A stretch of 64,000 nucleotides of DNA from Simiduia litorea (lineage in GTDB: Bacteria > Pseudomonadota > Gammaproteobacteria > Pseudomonadales > Cellvibrionaceae): NCBI RefSeq assembly GCF_042853465.1, contig NZ_AP031497.1, forward strand, positions 3,720,001 through 3,784,000, read 5' to 3'. Position numbers and translations under genes: made by a program. How positions within the stretch are numbered: position 1 is the first letter of the stretch; each line of letters begins with the position of its first letter. The notes beneath the pieces are model-generated. The model had not been told where the DNA came from. It ran no database searches and was given only the letters and a program-made list of their open reading frames with translations. Shown one piece after another: positions 7,297 through 16,197 of this stretch.

Positions 7297-9078
7297 CTAG
7301 GCACCCATCTGTTGCGCCTGCCACAAATGCGCATACTGCCCGCCCAAGGCCAACAGTGAGAGATGATCACCCTGCTCGACGACGGCGCCTTTATCTAGCA
7401 CAATAATTTTGTCGGCATTAACCACCGTCGATAATCGATGTGCAATCACCAGTGCCGTATGATCGCTAGAAACCGTGTCAATGGCCGACAATATGGATTT
7501 TTCTGCGTGACTATCTAATGAAGAAGTCGCTTCGTCGAAAATCCAAATAGGCGGCCGTTTCAATAGCGTACGGGCAATAGCAACGCGCTGCTTTTCACCA
7601 CCGGATAGCTTTAGACCGCGCTCGCCCACGAGGGTATCCCACCCTTGAGGCAACTGCTCGATAAAAGGTTGTAGATGCGACAAATTTATCGCCTCTTGTA
7701 TCTCATTATCCGAAGCCTCAATACGCCCGTAGCGAATATTGTCCACAATAGAGCCGTTAAACAACACGGTATCTTGCGGCACCACACCCAATGCCGAGCG
7801 CAGAGAGGCTTGCGTAACCGTGGCAATATCTTGGCCATCAATGCTAATCAGCCCCGAATTTCGCTCATAGAAACGAAATAATAATTTAAATAACGTAGAC
7901 TTACCGGCACCACTAGCACCAACAATCGCCACTTTCTGTTTTGGCTCCACCACAAAACTTAAATTTCGCAAAATGGGTCTATCATCGTTATAAGAAAAAC
8001 ACACTTTATCGAAAACAATACGGCCAGCAGCCACTGTCAACGGCTGCGCATTTTCCGGATCGACCACTTTCGGTTTCAGGGTTAACAGTTCGAACATATG
8101 CTCAATACTGGCAAAGGCTCCCTTCATCTCGCGGTAGACGAAGCCCAGAAAATTCAATGGCATGAATATTTGCATCATGAACGCATTCACTAACACAAAA
8201 TCACCGATGGTCATGGCTCCCGCTCTAACGTTAATAGCGGCGAGCACCATCATCGCGGTCATGGCCGCCGCCACAATAAACGCTTGGCCGCCGTTGAGTG
8301 CAAACAAACTTAATCGGTTGCTACGCCGAGCCTGTTCCCAGGCAGCTAGTTCAGTGTCGTAACACTGAGCCTCATAGCGCTCGTTACCAAAATATTTCAC
8401 CGTCTCAAAATTCAATAAGCTATCCACTGCGCGCGCACTACTGGCCGACTCGGCTTTATTCGCTTGCCGTATAAAGCCCGTTCGCCACTCGGTAGCCCAA
8501 ATGGAATAGGCAACATAAGCCACGATGGACACCAAAGTAATCAAGGCAAAGCCGACATCGTAATTAATCAAGAGAATGACAATCACCATACCCACCTCTA
8601 ATAACGTGGGCACAATATTGAACACCATAAAGCGCAGCAGAAAGCTAATACCGGCATTGCCGCGCTCAATGTCGCGCGACAATCCGCCCGTGCGCCTATC
8701 GAGATGAAAGGCTAAATCTAAATTATGCAGGTGCTCGAACACCTGTAAGCCAATGCGGCGCATGGCTCGCTCAGTGACGCGACCAAATAAAGTGTCTCGC
8801 AGCTCGCCAAATAAAACATTGGCCAAGCGCACACCGCCATAGGCCAATAGCAACCCCAAGGGTAGCGCTAAAACCGCAGCCGCATCGCCCGCTGCCGACA
8901 AATCGTCAACCAAGTATTTCAAAATAAACGGCAGGCCGACACTGGCCACTTTAGCGCCAATAAGAAAACTTAACGCCAAGCCGATACGCAGCCGATACTC
9001 CATTAAATAAGGAACTAGGGTCTTTAAGGTTTTCCAGCTAATTTGACCCGGTTCCACATCATGCTTTGAGTGACGCAT
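7297..9078 (-). CDS. Atm1/HMT1-type ABC exporter (fused permease and ATPase)
   Basis: 593 residues: a six-helix transmembrane domain (about 25-325) fused to a nucleotide-binding domain. Walker A is GASGAGKST (387-395), the signature LSGGE (491-495), and Walker B with catalytic glutamate IWIFDE (511-516). The membrane region resembles mitochondrial Atm1/ABCB7 and bacterial Atm1 (FHLDRRTGGLSRDIERG, NFETVKYFGNE), which export glutathione conjugates or glutathione-complexed metals or persulfides. Substrate is inferred from the family. It is a homodimeric half-transporter of full length. The gene is monocistronic, with an own upstream region toward the cupin gene and a convergent hairpin at its 3' end. 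Confidence 0.9.
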   Translation of the reverse strand: MRHSKHDVEPGQISWKTLKTLVPYLMEYRLRIGLALSFLIGAKVASVGLPFILKYLVDDLSAAGDAAAVLALPLGLLLAYGGVRLANVLFGELRDTLFGRVTERAMRRIGLQVFEHLHNLDLAFHLDRRTGGLSRDIERGNAGISFLLRFMVFNIVPTLLEVGMVIVILLINYDVGFALITLVSIVAYVAYSIWATEWRTGFIRQANKAESASSARAVDSLLNFETVKYFGNERYEAQCYDTELAAWEQARRSNRLSLFALNGGQAFIVAAAMTAMMVLAAINVRAGAMTIGDFVLVNAFMMQIFMPLNFLGFVYREMKGAFASIEHMFELLTLKPKVVDPENAQPLTVAAGRIVFDKVCFSYNDDRPILRNLSFVVEPKQKVAIVGASGAGKSTLFKLLFRFYERNSGLISIDGQDIATVTQASLRSALGVVPQDTVLFNGSIVDNIRYGRIEASDNEIQEAINLSHLQPFIEQLPQGWDTLVGERGLKLSGGEKQRVAIARTLLKRPPIWIFDEATSSLDSHAEKSILSAIDTVSSDHTALVIAHRLSTVVNADKIIVLDKGAVVEQGDHLSLLALGGQYAHLWQAQQMGA

Positions 9079-9133
9079 ACATTAATTTCTCAGCGAGCGA
9101 CATCGATGGAATGACATCACCTTTAAATGTTAA

Positions 9134-9805
9134 CTATAAATGACCAGTTTTTACCCAAATAACTGTGTCGACATCAACGTAAGGCGTGTGGCTACTTAAG
9201 TGAGGGCTACGCAGCCACGTACCAGCGGGATAGCTGCCGTGCTCATCGCAAAAAACTCCGGACAGCACCCATATTTCCTCGCCACCAAAATGCGTATGAG
9301 GTTGGAACACTTCGCCGGCAGGCCATTTAACCAGCGCCACACTTTCCGTACCGCATTGATGCAACGGCATCACCTGCAGCTTGCCGTAACCTTGGCGCCA
9401 CGGTTGTTTGTGGGTATCGAGTATCACGGGGGATAGGTCTTGCGGTTGAAACTGATGTAGTTTTACTAACAGCAAGCAGCCTTCGTTACTAAAAGGGCTG
9501 TGACGCGAATTGGGCGGGTTGCGCAAATAGGTACCGGCGGGGTAGTCGCCATGCTCGTCGGAAAACGTACCTTCAAGCACATAAATTTCTTCGCCGCCCG
9601 GATGGCTATGGGCCGAGAAACTTGCACCCGGTTCATACTTTACAATGCTGGTGGCGTGACCGCCCTCGCGTGCTTCTCGCGCCAAAGGTTTGCGCATCAC
9701 TGCTGGATGAGCGCTGGCAATCCAAGCTAACTCGCCGCTGTTGACAACCACTTTACAGCTCAAATCCATATGGAGATTGACTGGGGTCACATCACTAGAA
9801 AGCAT
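9134..9805 (-). CDS. Double ChrR-like cupin protein
   Basis: 223 residues formed by two tandem cupins of the ChrR type. The first has FSAHSHPGGEEIYVLEGTFSDEHGDYPAGTYLRNPP, split here as HSHPGGEEIYVLEG and SDEHGDYPAG; the second repeats it as HTHFGGEEIWVLSG and CDEHGSYPAG. Both halves keep the HxHxGGEE metal ligands. ChrR cupins are the sensory half of the ChrR anti-sigma factor, but the N-terminal zinc anti-sigma domain is absent, so this is more likely a stand-alone metal-dependent cupin. Its ATG (9805) lies inside the end of the upstream barrel gene with an 11-base overlap, implying translational coupling. Confidence 0.85.
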   Translation of the reverse strand: MLSSDVTPVNLHMDLSCKVVVNSGELAWIASAHPAVMRKPLAREAREGGHATSIVKYEPGASFSAHSHPGGEEIYVLEGTFSDEHGDYPAGTYLRNPPNSRHSPFSNEGCLLLVKLHQFQPQDLSPVILDTHKQPWRQGYGKLQVMPLHQCGTESVALVKWPAGEVFQPHTHFGGEEIWVLSGVFCDEHGSYPAGTWLRSPHLSSHTPYVDVDTVIWVKTGHL

Positions 9806-10778
9806 AATTTAAGCCGGTTGCAAATACAGAGCCTGTTTGCTCAAAAAAGCCAATATTGCTGTCCCGCTGATGCCGACTGGCAATTACACTGAAAGCCGTA
9901 TCCTGCCAACCAAAGGGCGCGGAAAAGAAATAACCCATAAAAAATTTTATCCGATCATCTTCTTGTGCTTGGCCAAAAACCGGGTTGACGGCTTGATGGT
10001 CATACTGCTCATAACCGATGTTACCCACAAAGGTATGTCGTCCCATGCGATGCGTGGCATTAAGCTCAAAACCAATCGCTTCATAACTGTTGGCCTCGCC
10101 ATCGGCATTCCGATCGAAGTAATACAGCGATGGCGTTAAAAATGTCGATCGGGATAAGGGGAAGAAAAATTCGACGGCGGAATAGGTATAACTGGCTTCA
10201 CGACGCAATAGCGCTTGCTGTTCTGCGGACAAATTCGAACCGCTGCGCTCGTCATCAATATCGAGCTGGCCATAGCCGAGCTCGACACCAAAACCGGTGC
10301 CGCCTATACGCTCTAATTTGCCGCGCACAGCATTTAGGGTTTGCTTGGTTTTACTTCTGTCGACACCCACAAGATAAGGGTCGCGCCAAATGTCTTCGGC
10401 AATGAGACTGGGAATATAGGCTAAGATCAATGTCGATTGATTTTCAAAAAAATGTTTATAGCCGAACTCGCCACTGAATCGCCCCTGCGCGGCATTCGAG
10501 CGGCTCACACCGGCATAAACCTGATCAGCAAGGCCATCGAAGGTGTAAGTCACATTGCCCATAAGCGCTGGCATAATCCGCTGAGTCGCTTTTGCCGTGT
10601 CGTTTAAGCTGGTGAGCCGCGCCTCACTATTATCGTTCGCCGACACCAGCGACTGCTGCCCCAACACCGCCACACCCAATAGCATGTCGCCAGCGAGTCC
10701 CGACGCTTTCGGCGCAAACGATTGAGCGAAGGCAAAACTAGGTAAAACGAATAAGCACACAATAGAAAAATATTTCAC
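9795..10778 (-). CDS. DUF2860-like outer-membrane beta-barrel protein
   Basis: 327 residues from a GTG at 10778. The longer frame back to 10886 would run into the upstream hydrolase gene and puts a basic segment before the signal peptide, so the GTG is preferred; GGGA lies 7 bases upstream. The mature part after signal peptide VKYFSIVCLFVLPSFAFAQ is rich in alternating aromatic strands (ALMGNVTYTF, FVGNIGYEQY, FFMGYFFSAPFG) and ends in an aromatic residue (NYAF), as outer-membrane barrels do. The pattern GNVTYTF...VYAGVSRSNAAQG recalls the uncharacterised DUF2860 family of Vibrio and Shewanella. No function is known. It is the middle gene of a three-gene operon. Confidence 0.75.
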   Translation of the reverse strand: MKYFSIVCLFVLPSFAFAQSFAPKASGLAGDMLLGVAVLGQQSLVSANDNSEARLTSLNDTAKATQRIMPALMGNVTYTFDGLADQVYAGVSRSNAAQGRFSGEFGYKHFFENQSTLILAYIPSLIAEDIWRDPYLVGVDRSKTKQTLNAVRGKLERIGGTGFGVELGYGQLDIDDERSGSNLSAEQQALLRREASYTYSAVEFFFPLSRSTFLTPSLYYFDRNADGEANSYEAIGFELNATHRMGRHTFVGNIGYEQYDHQAVNPVFGQAQEDDRIKFFMGYFFSAPFGWQDTAFSVIASRHQRDSNIGFFEQTGSVFATGLNYAF

Positions 10779-10803
10779 AACAAAGTCCCAATAAATACAT
10801 CGA

Positions 10804-11682
10804 TCATTGAAGTTTAATTTGATGATGAAAGGCAAACAGCGCCTCCAACACACGCGGCGGCGCCTCGAGTTGCGGGTAATGCCCAACGTCCGCTAATTCT
10901 GATAAAAAATCCAACCGACAACCCAATTGCTTATAGCGCTGCACCAAGTGCGCACCCGACACAGGGTCGAGCGAGCCATTGATAAGCGCCAAGGGTATCG
11001 GCGACTGCTGTAAGGGGGCCAACCAACGCTGACGATTTACCCTGCGATCGATGATATAGCGCATCAATCGAAACAGCTGATACTGGCCGCCGCCATGGCA
11101 AACATTATCCCAGAATTGATTTAATACAGCGTCACTGGGCACTGTTGCTTTTGCAAAAACCTTAGCGAAGCTGCGCTTAAATTGGCCTCGCCCAGTACAG
11201 CGGTTAAGCAACCAGCCAAAGGGGCTGAGCAATAACTTTTGAATCAACAAGGTACGATGTGTCTCGGGAAATAGACCACCGTTAAGGAAACAGGCGGAGC
11301 GATAGGCAATGGCGGTCTGCTTAAGTTGCTGACGCGCTAACAGTTCCTGCGCCACCGAATCGCCATAATCGTGAGCGAGCAAGTGACATCGCTCAATACC
11401 GAGGTACTCTAGTAACGCCTCGACAATACTCGCTTGTTCAAGCAGAGAATATTGGTGCTGGGGCGGCTTATCGCTGTGGCCAAAACCCAATAGATCCAAG
11501 GTCACTAGGTGATAGTGCGGCGCTAAAGCGGGCCACAAGGTCACCCAATCCCAACTTGAGGTTGGAAAACCATGTATGAGTACCAATGCGGGCGCCTCAC
11601 TGCTGCCGGCTTGACGGTAGAAAATACAATGGCCCAGTAACTGCACTGACTGGCCATCGGCATACCACTGATCGCTATCCAT
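10804..11682 (-). CDS. Alpha/beta hydrolase, MEST/epoxide-hydrolase-like
   Basis: 292 residues from the ATG at 11682; an upstream TTG at 11742 is in frame but adds an implausible segment. HGFP (37-40) is the oxyanion loop. The nucleophile elbow AHDYGDSVAQELL puts Asp105 in the nucleophile position, as in haloalkane dehalogenases, epoxide hydrolases and the MEST (mesoderm-specific transcript) family, whose HDYGD-AQELL pattern it resembles closely. VGHYPQLEAP near the C-terminus holds the catalytic His. No signal peptide, so probably cytoplasmic. Substrate unknown. It is the first gene of an operon with the DUF2860-like barrel (25-base gap) and the double cupin, and is divergent from the amidohydrolase. 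Confidence 0.85.
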   Translation of the reverse strand: MDSDQWYADGQSVQLLGHCIFYRQAGSSEAPALVLIHGFPTSSWDWVTLWPALAPHYHLVTLDLLGFGHSDKPPQHQYSLLEQASIVEALLEYLGIERCHLLAHDYGDSVAQELLARQQLKQTAIAYRSACFLNGGLFPETHRTLLIQKLLLSPFGWLLNRCTGRGQFKRSFAKVFAKATVPSDAVLNQFWDNVCHGGGQYQLFRLMRYIIDRRVNRQRWLAPLQQSPIPLALINGSLDPVSGAHLVQRYKQLGCRLDFLSELADVGHYPQLEAPPRVLEALFAFHHQIKLQ

Positions 11683-11753
11683 CGTATTGTCTATTGGCAA
11701 ATGAGCGCCTAGGATGCACTTATCACCTTCGCAACTCAACAATAAGACTCACC

Positions 11754-13622
11754 ATGACGCAGCACTGGGATTTATTGATTCGCAACGCCACCTTTTTTGA
11801 TGGCTCGGGCCAAGCCGGCTACATCACAGATCTCGCAATAAGCGCGGGAGCCGTGGCCGCGATAGGGCCAAGCTTGGATAGCCACACGGCGCACAGAGAA
11901 ATAGACGCCAAAGGACTGTGGCTCATGCCTGGGCTACTCGATATCCACACCCACTACGATTTGGAGGTTGAGCTCTCGTCGGGCTTACCGGAATCCGTTC
12001 GCCATGGCACGACTACCGTGGTGGTGGCCAACTGCAGCCTGGGCCTCGCCTTCGGGGCCCAGCGGCGCGATGGCAAAGACCCCATCGTCGATTGCTTTGC
12101 ACGGGTCGAAAATATTCCTAAACCGGTGCTCTCGGCTTGCGCGGATAAAGCCACATGGCACACACCCAGAGAATACTTAGCGCATTTAGACACGCTGGCG
12201 TTAGGGCCAAACATCGTGCCGCTGCTACCGCACTCGATGCTGCGCATTGAAGTCATGGGCTTCGACGCCAGTGTCGAACGCGATGCCAACGCCGAAGAAC
12301 TCGCGACCATGCAATCAATCCTGGCCGACGCACTCGACGCTGGTTTTGTCGGCTTATCGACCGATGGCCTTCCCTTTCACTACCTCGCCAACCAACCCAA
12401 TACCCACAAAACCATACCCACACAATTTGCGCCTTACAGCGAATTAAAGGCGCTCACCCACGTAGTGCGAGAAAAGAATGGTGTCTGGCAAGCCACACCG
12501 CCGAAAGATAGCCCAATCGATACCATTAAAAACTTTCTACTCACCAGTGGAAAACTACATGGCAAACCTCTAACCACCACCGTGGTTGCCGCCTTAGATG
12601 TCCATGCAAACCGCAATATCGTCAAACTCGCCAAAACCCTAGCCTGGGCTTTCAACTCCACATTACTAGCGGGTGACTTTCACCTGCAGGCACTAGCAGC
12701 GCCCTTTAAAGTATGGGCCGATGGCCCTATCACACCCTTAGCCGAAGAAATTCCCGAGCTGCGCCGGCTCAATGAGCCAGATCTGGAAGCGCGCGCAGAA
12801 CGCTTAGCCATCCTCAACGACGACGCCTTTATTCGCCGGTTTAAGACGATGTGGCTGAAAGGAAAATCGGGCGTTAATTTGGCGCGCTTGAAACGGTTAT
12901 TGCGCTTGGAAGATTACGCCTTCAATCGCTGTTTAGCCGATATGACCATAGACCGCTGCCCAATACCGCAATGGCAAGGTAAAAATTTACAACAAATTTT
13001 TGACCTGGTGGTTTTGGTTAACAACGGCACCCTAGACTACCTAAACGAAGACGCGAGCTTAGCGTTAATTCGCAAAGCGTTTGCGCAGGTGCGCGACGAA
13101 GCGGATTTTATTTTGCAAATACTGCGAAGTTTTGACACAGACCTGAGCTGGTATACGGTATCGGCCAATCGCAATATCGACACAGTTCGCGCACTTATTA
13201 TGCATCCTAAACTATTACCGGGGTTTAACGACTGTGGCGCGCACCTAAACAATATGGCGTTTTACGATGGCAATTTACGCGCGCTACAACTTGCGGCATT
13301 AGGCGGCGAGCAAGATCTTGCCTATATGGTTAAACGCTTAACGCGAGACCCAGCAAAAGTCTTTAAGGTTAACGCCGGCACACTCAATGTTGGCGATAGA
13401 GCCGATTGTATTTTGATCGATCCAGAGCAGCTTTTAGCCTATAACAGCGATGCCAATACCCAGCGGATCTACCGGCCAGCCTTTCAACATGAACAGTTGG
13501 TCAATCGATCGGATGGCGTGGTTAGCCATGTCATCATCGCGGGAAAAATAATTAGAGAAGATAATAAATTTTGCGAAACCTTCGAACAGGAAAGGTTTGG
13601 CTCAACACTGCTAAAACAATAA
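11754..13622 (+). CDS. D-aminoacylase-family amidohydrolase
   Basis: 622 residues from the ATG at 11754; the open frame extends upstream to 11586 but only through the divergent hydrolase gene. The start WDLLIRNATFFDGSGQ and the metal motif LLDIHTHYD (H65, H67, D69) are those of N-acyl-D-amino-acid deacylase / dihydroorotase-like amidohydrolases. The C-terminal half has NDCGAHLNNMAFYDG and the typical closing beta-sandwich (AGTLNVGDRADCILIDPE, VIIAGKII). It belongs to the long (about 550-620 aa) uncharacterised branch often annotated N-acyl-D-aspartate/D-glutamate deacylase or aminoacylase; the exact substrate cannot be assigned. The next gene, a lipoprotein hydrolase, follows closely. Confidence 0.88.
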   Translation: MTQHWDLLIRNATFFDGSGQAGYITDLAISAGAVAAIGPSLDSHTAHREIDAKGLWLMPGLLDIHTHYDLEVELSSGLPESVRHGTTTVVVANCSLGLAFGAQRRDGKDPIVDCFARVENIPKPVLSACADKATWHTPREYLAHLDTLALGPNIVPLLPHSMLRIEVMGFDASVERDANAEELATMQSILADALDAGFVGLSTDGLPFHYLANQPNTHKTIPTQFAPYSELKALTHVVREKNGVWQATPPKDSPIDTIKNFLLTSGKLHGKPLTTTVVAALDVHANRNIVKLAKTLAWAFNSTLLAGDFHLQALAAPFKVWADGPITPLAEEIPELRRLNEPDLEARAERLAILNDDAFIRRFKTMWLKGKSGVNLARLKRLLRLEDYAFNRCLADMTIDRCPIPQWQGKNLQQIFDLVVLVNNGTLDYLNEDASLALIRKAFAQVRDEADFILQILRSFDTDLSWYTVSANRNIDTVRALIMHPKLLPGFNDCGAHLNNMAFYDGNLRALQLAALGGEQDLAYMVKRLTRDPAKVFKVNAGTLNVGDRADCILIDPEQLLAYNSDANTQRIYRPAFQHEQLVNRSDGVVSHVIIAGKIIREDNKFCETFEQERFGSTLLKQ

Positions 13623-13651
13623 CAGCGCCGGGCAACAGGGAAGTGTTTAAG

Positions 13652-14893
13652 ATGAATTATCAATCCAGTAAAACCCTCAATTTAGGTTTAGGCCTCACGC
13701 TACTTGGATTAGTGGCTTGCGGCAACTTTATTGATCTAAAACAAAATATCGATACCATAGAGCAAGAGTACGTCGCCCTAGAGGGAGTCGTCGTTAGCGA
13801 AGATTGCCAAGATTGCGCTGTCATGGTTGCCGTACTATCGGATGCAGAAGCCGAGTTATTAAGCCGTTACACCATTGCCAAAATGGGAGAAGCCTTCCAC
13901 GTTAAAGTACCACGCGATGACAAGCGCGCCTTTCTATTTGCGGACAAAAATAAAAATTTCACCTACGACAAAGATGAAAGCTACGCTTGGCTGGCTCTAG
14001 CAGATGTCAAGCACCAGTCCAACACCAACCCAATCTCAAACCCAGTTCACATAGAACTCAAACAGGTGCAGCCTCAAGCGCCTACCTACGCACTCGGCAA
14101 CCTCCTCACCACACAACAACAGTCAATACCCTTGCAAAAAGCTAAGGTAGTAGCGCTCACCAATCCAATATTCAACCCAGACAGCGCTGCACAGGGTATG
14201 TGGCGGCCAGCGGAATTTATATTAGCGGGGAAAGCCGGCATCTACTTTTTGGAAGACTATTCATCGACGAAAGAGCCGGTACTTTTCGTCCATGGCATCG
14301 CTGGAAATCCAGCGGAGTTTTCTCGTTTCATCAACCAACTCGACCACACCAAATACCAAGCTTGGGTTTTCTTCTATCCATCAGGGCTTGGGCTGAAAAA
14401 TATTGCGCAGGGGCTGGAGGGCTTGATGACAGAACTTTTTATTCGCTATAAGCCCAAACGCGCACATCTCGTTGCCCATAGTATGGGCGGTTTAGTCACA
14501 CGCGAATATCTTGGCTTATGCGCTTCCGCCAACAGCTGCTCGCCATTCGCCAGTTACACCACCATAGCCTCGCCCTTCGGTGGACATGCTAGCGCACAAG
14601 GTGGCGTGGATTACTCGCCCGTAGTTATGCCCGTGTGGCATGACATGGCGCCAGCGAGCGAATTCTTAAGACAACTCCCAAATGCGCCTCTACCTAAAAA
14701 CCTGACGCATCATCTCATCGTTGCCTATCTCGCCGGGGAAAGTAGCGATGGTGTGATAGAGATTGCAAGCCAACTACACGCCCCCATTCAAAAAAACGCT
14801 GGTTCTGTAAGGGGGTTTGAAGGCTCCCACACCGGTGTATTAAAAGACCAAACGCTCATCGATTATGTGATGACGGTTTGGCAAGATAATTAG
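13652..14893 (+). CDS. Lipoprotein alpha/beta hydrolase (lipase-like)
   Basis: 413 residues from the ATG at 13652, where AGGGAAG supplies a ribosome site; the longer frame overlaps the amidohydrolase. The signal LGLTLLGLVAC-G has its lipidated cysteine at 23. An N-terminal domain of about 180 residues (with DKNKNFTYDKDESY, a possible calcium-binding-like loop) precedes the hydrolase: FVHGIAGNPAEF forms the oxyanion loop, HSMGG carries Ser277, and GSHTGVLKD supplies a candidate catalytic His. It resembles PGAP1-like or lipase class hydrolases attached to the envelope. Its end overlaps the convergent membrane protein gene by four bases. Confidence 0.88.
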   Translation: MNYQSSKTLNLGLGLTLLGLVACGNFIDLKQNIDTIEQEYVALEGVVVSEDCQDCAVMVAVLSDAEAELLSRYTIAKMGEAFHVKVPRDDKRAFLFADKNKNFTYDKDESYAWLALADVKHQSNTNPISNPVHIELKQVQPQAPTYALGNLLTTQQQSIPLQKAKVVALTNPIFNPDSAAQGMWRPAEFILAGKAGIYFLEDYSSTKEPVLFVHGIAGNPAEFSRFINQLDHTKYQAWVFFYPSGLGLKNIAQGLEGLMTELFIRYKPKRAHLVAHSMGGLVTREYLGLCASANSCSPFASYTTIASPFGGHASAQGGVDYSPVVMPVWHDMAPASEFLRQLPNAPLPKNLTHHLIVAYLAGESSDGVIEIASQLHAPIQKNAGSVRGFEGSHTGVLKDQTLIDYVMTVWQDN

Positions 14894-15282
14894 CGCGCTA
14901 AACGTAAACTCATCACGGTAACAAGCGCCCAAACCCAATTAAAAAATAACACCAACACCGGTGTTAGATAACCTAAGCTCATCCCGGCAATACCCTTGCC
15001 GGCAAAATAGGGAAACACCACAAACAACTGAAACGCTGTTGGAAACAGGCTGAGCATCAGCGCTTTGGTCATTGGCTGGCTGTTAAGTAGTGGCAAGGCA
15101 AATAGAAAACCCCATAAGCCGCCCCAGACAATGCGGGGGTACATCCAATGCGCCGTTAACGCGGGCGCAATGGATACTCCCATATTTTGACTAATGCCAA
15201 AATGCCCAAAAGCCCAAACCGCCAAACTATTTGCTAGCGCACCAATAGCACCAGCGGCAAAACACAGCATCAATGTTTTCAT
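14890..15282 (-). CDS. Conserved membrane protein, four predicted helices
   Basis: 130 residues with four hydrophobic segments (about 5-25, 45-67, 72-95, 100-125) and little else: MKTLMLCFAAGAIGALANSL, then WMYPRIVWGGLWGFLFALPL. The length and topology resemble small uncharacterised inner-membrane proteins found in marine gammaproteobacteria. I cannot assign a function. It is the last gene of a reverse-strand set beginning with the FMN reductase, 16 bases after the coiled-coil protein, and its stop overlaps the convergent lipase-like gene. Confidence 0.75.
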   Translation of the reverse strand: MKTLMLCFAAGAIGALANSLAVWAFGHFGISQNMGVSIAPALTAHWMYPRIVWGGLWGFLFALPLLNSQPMTKALMLSLFPTAFQLFVVFPYFAGKGIAGMSLGYLTPVLVLFFNWVWALVTVMSLRLAR

Positions 15283-15298
15283 TCTTTATCATCTCAAT

Positions 15299-16183
15299 TT
15301 AAAGTAACTGGTAATGCCAGCCTTGCTTCCCGTCCGGGCAAGCTGAAAACAAAACGGTATTACCTTTTTTATTTTTCCGCACACCGAACACGCTGAGTTT
15401 TGCGCAACGCTGATTATCTTGCTCAAACCAAGACACGAAAGTGACCGAACCCGACAAACCCGTTTTTACCTGATAAGGTTCTTTCACGCCAACTTGCTTT
15501 TTCTGAAGCGCGCGATCGGCGGCTTGGGTAATCGCCGCTATGTCGGTATCGGAAAGCTTCTCACCACCAATCAGCAATTCACTGGCGCCAAGAAGAAAAT
15601 CAAAGGGCATTTTAATAACACCACTAAACATGCCTTTAATCGCGCCCTCAGATGCCTGCTTACCGGCAACACCGGCTTTATTCACCAAACTTTCCGCTTG
15701 CATTAGCATCAACGGCACTTCCTTGCGCAAGGCTTCACTTTCAGCAAGTACTGGAGGAATCGAATCGAGCACGGAGGGAAGGGCGGCACGCACAGCGGCA
15801 ACTTCGGCGAGAACCTGAGGTAATTGCGCGTCCAGTGCTTGGAGCTGCGCCAACACCAGAGGCAATTGCTTATCCAAGCTTTGTCGCGCCGCCGCCACTT
15901 CTTGCAAGGTGGCCGGGGTGAATTCCTTTAAATAGGCTTGCGCAGAATGCACCTCGGCTAACGCCTTCGGCAGCGCCACCTCGGCCAGTGCAACGCCCTT
16001 GCCTACTTCGCCACGCCAAGCCTGAGACTCTACCAGCAAGCTAGGTAAATAAGGCTCAAGTGTCTGTACCACAGCAACAGCTTGTCGCACCTGCCAAGCA
16101 AAAAAAGCAATGGCAACCGCTAAACAAAGTAAGCTCGCAGCCAGTGCCCCGCTAAGCCAAAGCTTCAATTGCTGTGACACCAT
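15299..16183 (-). CDS. Membrane-anchored proline-punctuated coiled-coil protein
   Basis: 294 residues. One N-terminal membrane helix (about 9-31) is followed by a long helical region (about 42-170) in which a unit like LPQVLAEVAAVRAA recurs: prolines fall at 72, 90, 108, 122, 136, 143 and 157, spaced 18, 18, 14, 14, 7 and 14, so each sits at an equivalent heptad position. A C-terminal globular part (about 200-294) with SGSVTFVSWFEQDNQRCAKL resembles the small beta domain of 17-kDa surface-antigen-type proteins. I do not recognise the whole protein. It starts 14 bases after the dipeptidase stop and is probably a periplasmic spacer or scaffold. Confidence 0.75.
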   Translation of the reverse strand: MVSQQLKLWLSGALAASLLCLAVAIAFFAWQVRQAVAVVQTLEPYLPSLLVESQAWRGEVGKGVALAEVALPKALAEVHSAQAYLKEFTPATLQEVAAARQSLDKQLPLVLAQLQALDAQLPQVLAEVAAVRAALPSVLDSIPPVLAESEALRKEVPLMLMQAESLVNKAGVAGKQASEGAIKGMFSGVIKMPFDFLLGASELLIGGEKLSDTDIAAITQAADRALQKKQVGVKEPYQVKTGLSGSVTFVSWFEQDNQRCAKLSVFGVRKNKKGNTVLFSACPDGKQGWHYQLL

Positions 16184-16197
16184 AGGAGGCTCCGACG

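Noticed and set aside
10779..10886. Upstream extension of the DUF2860-like frame
   Set aside because: It would overlap the hydrolase gene and places a basic segment before the signal peptide.
11586..11753. Upstream extension of the amidohydrolase frame
   Set aside because: It runs antisense through the divergent hydrolase gene and carries none of the family's N-terminal pattern; the ATG at 11754 fits.
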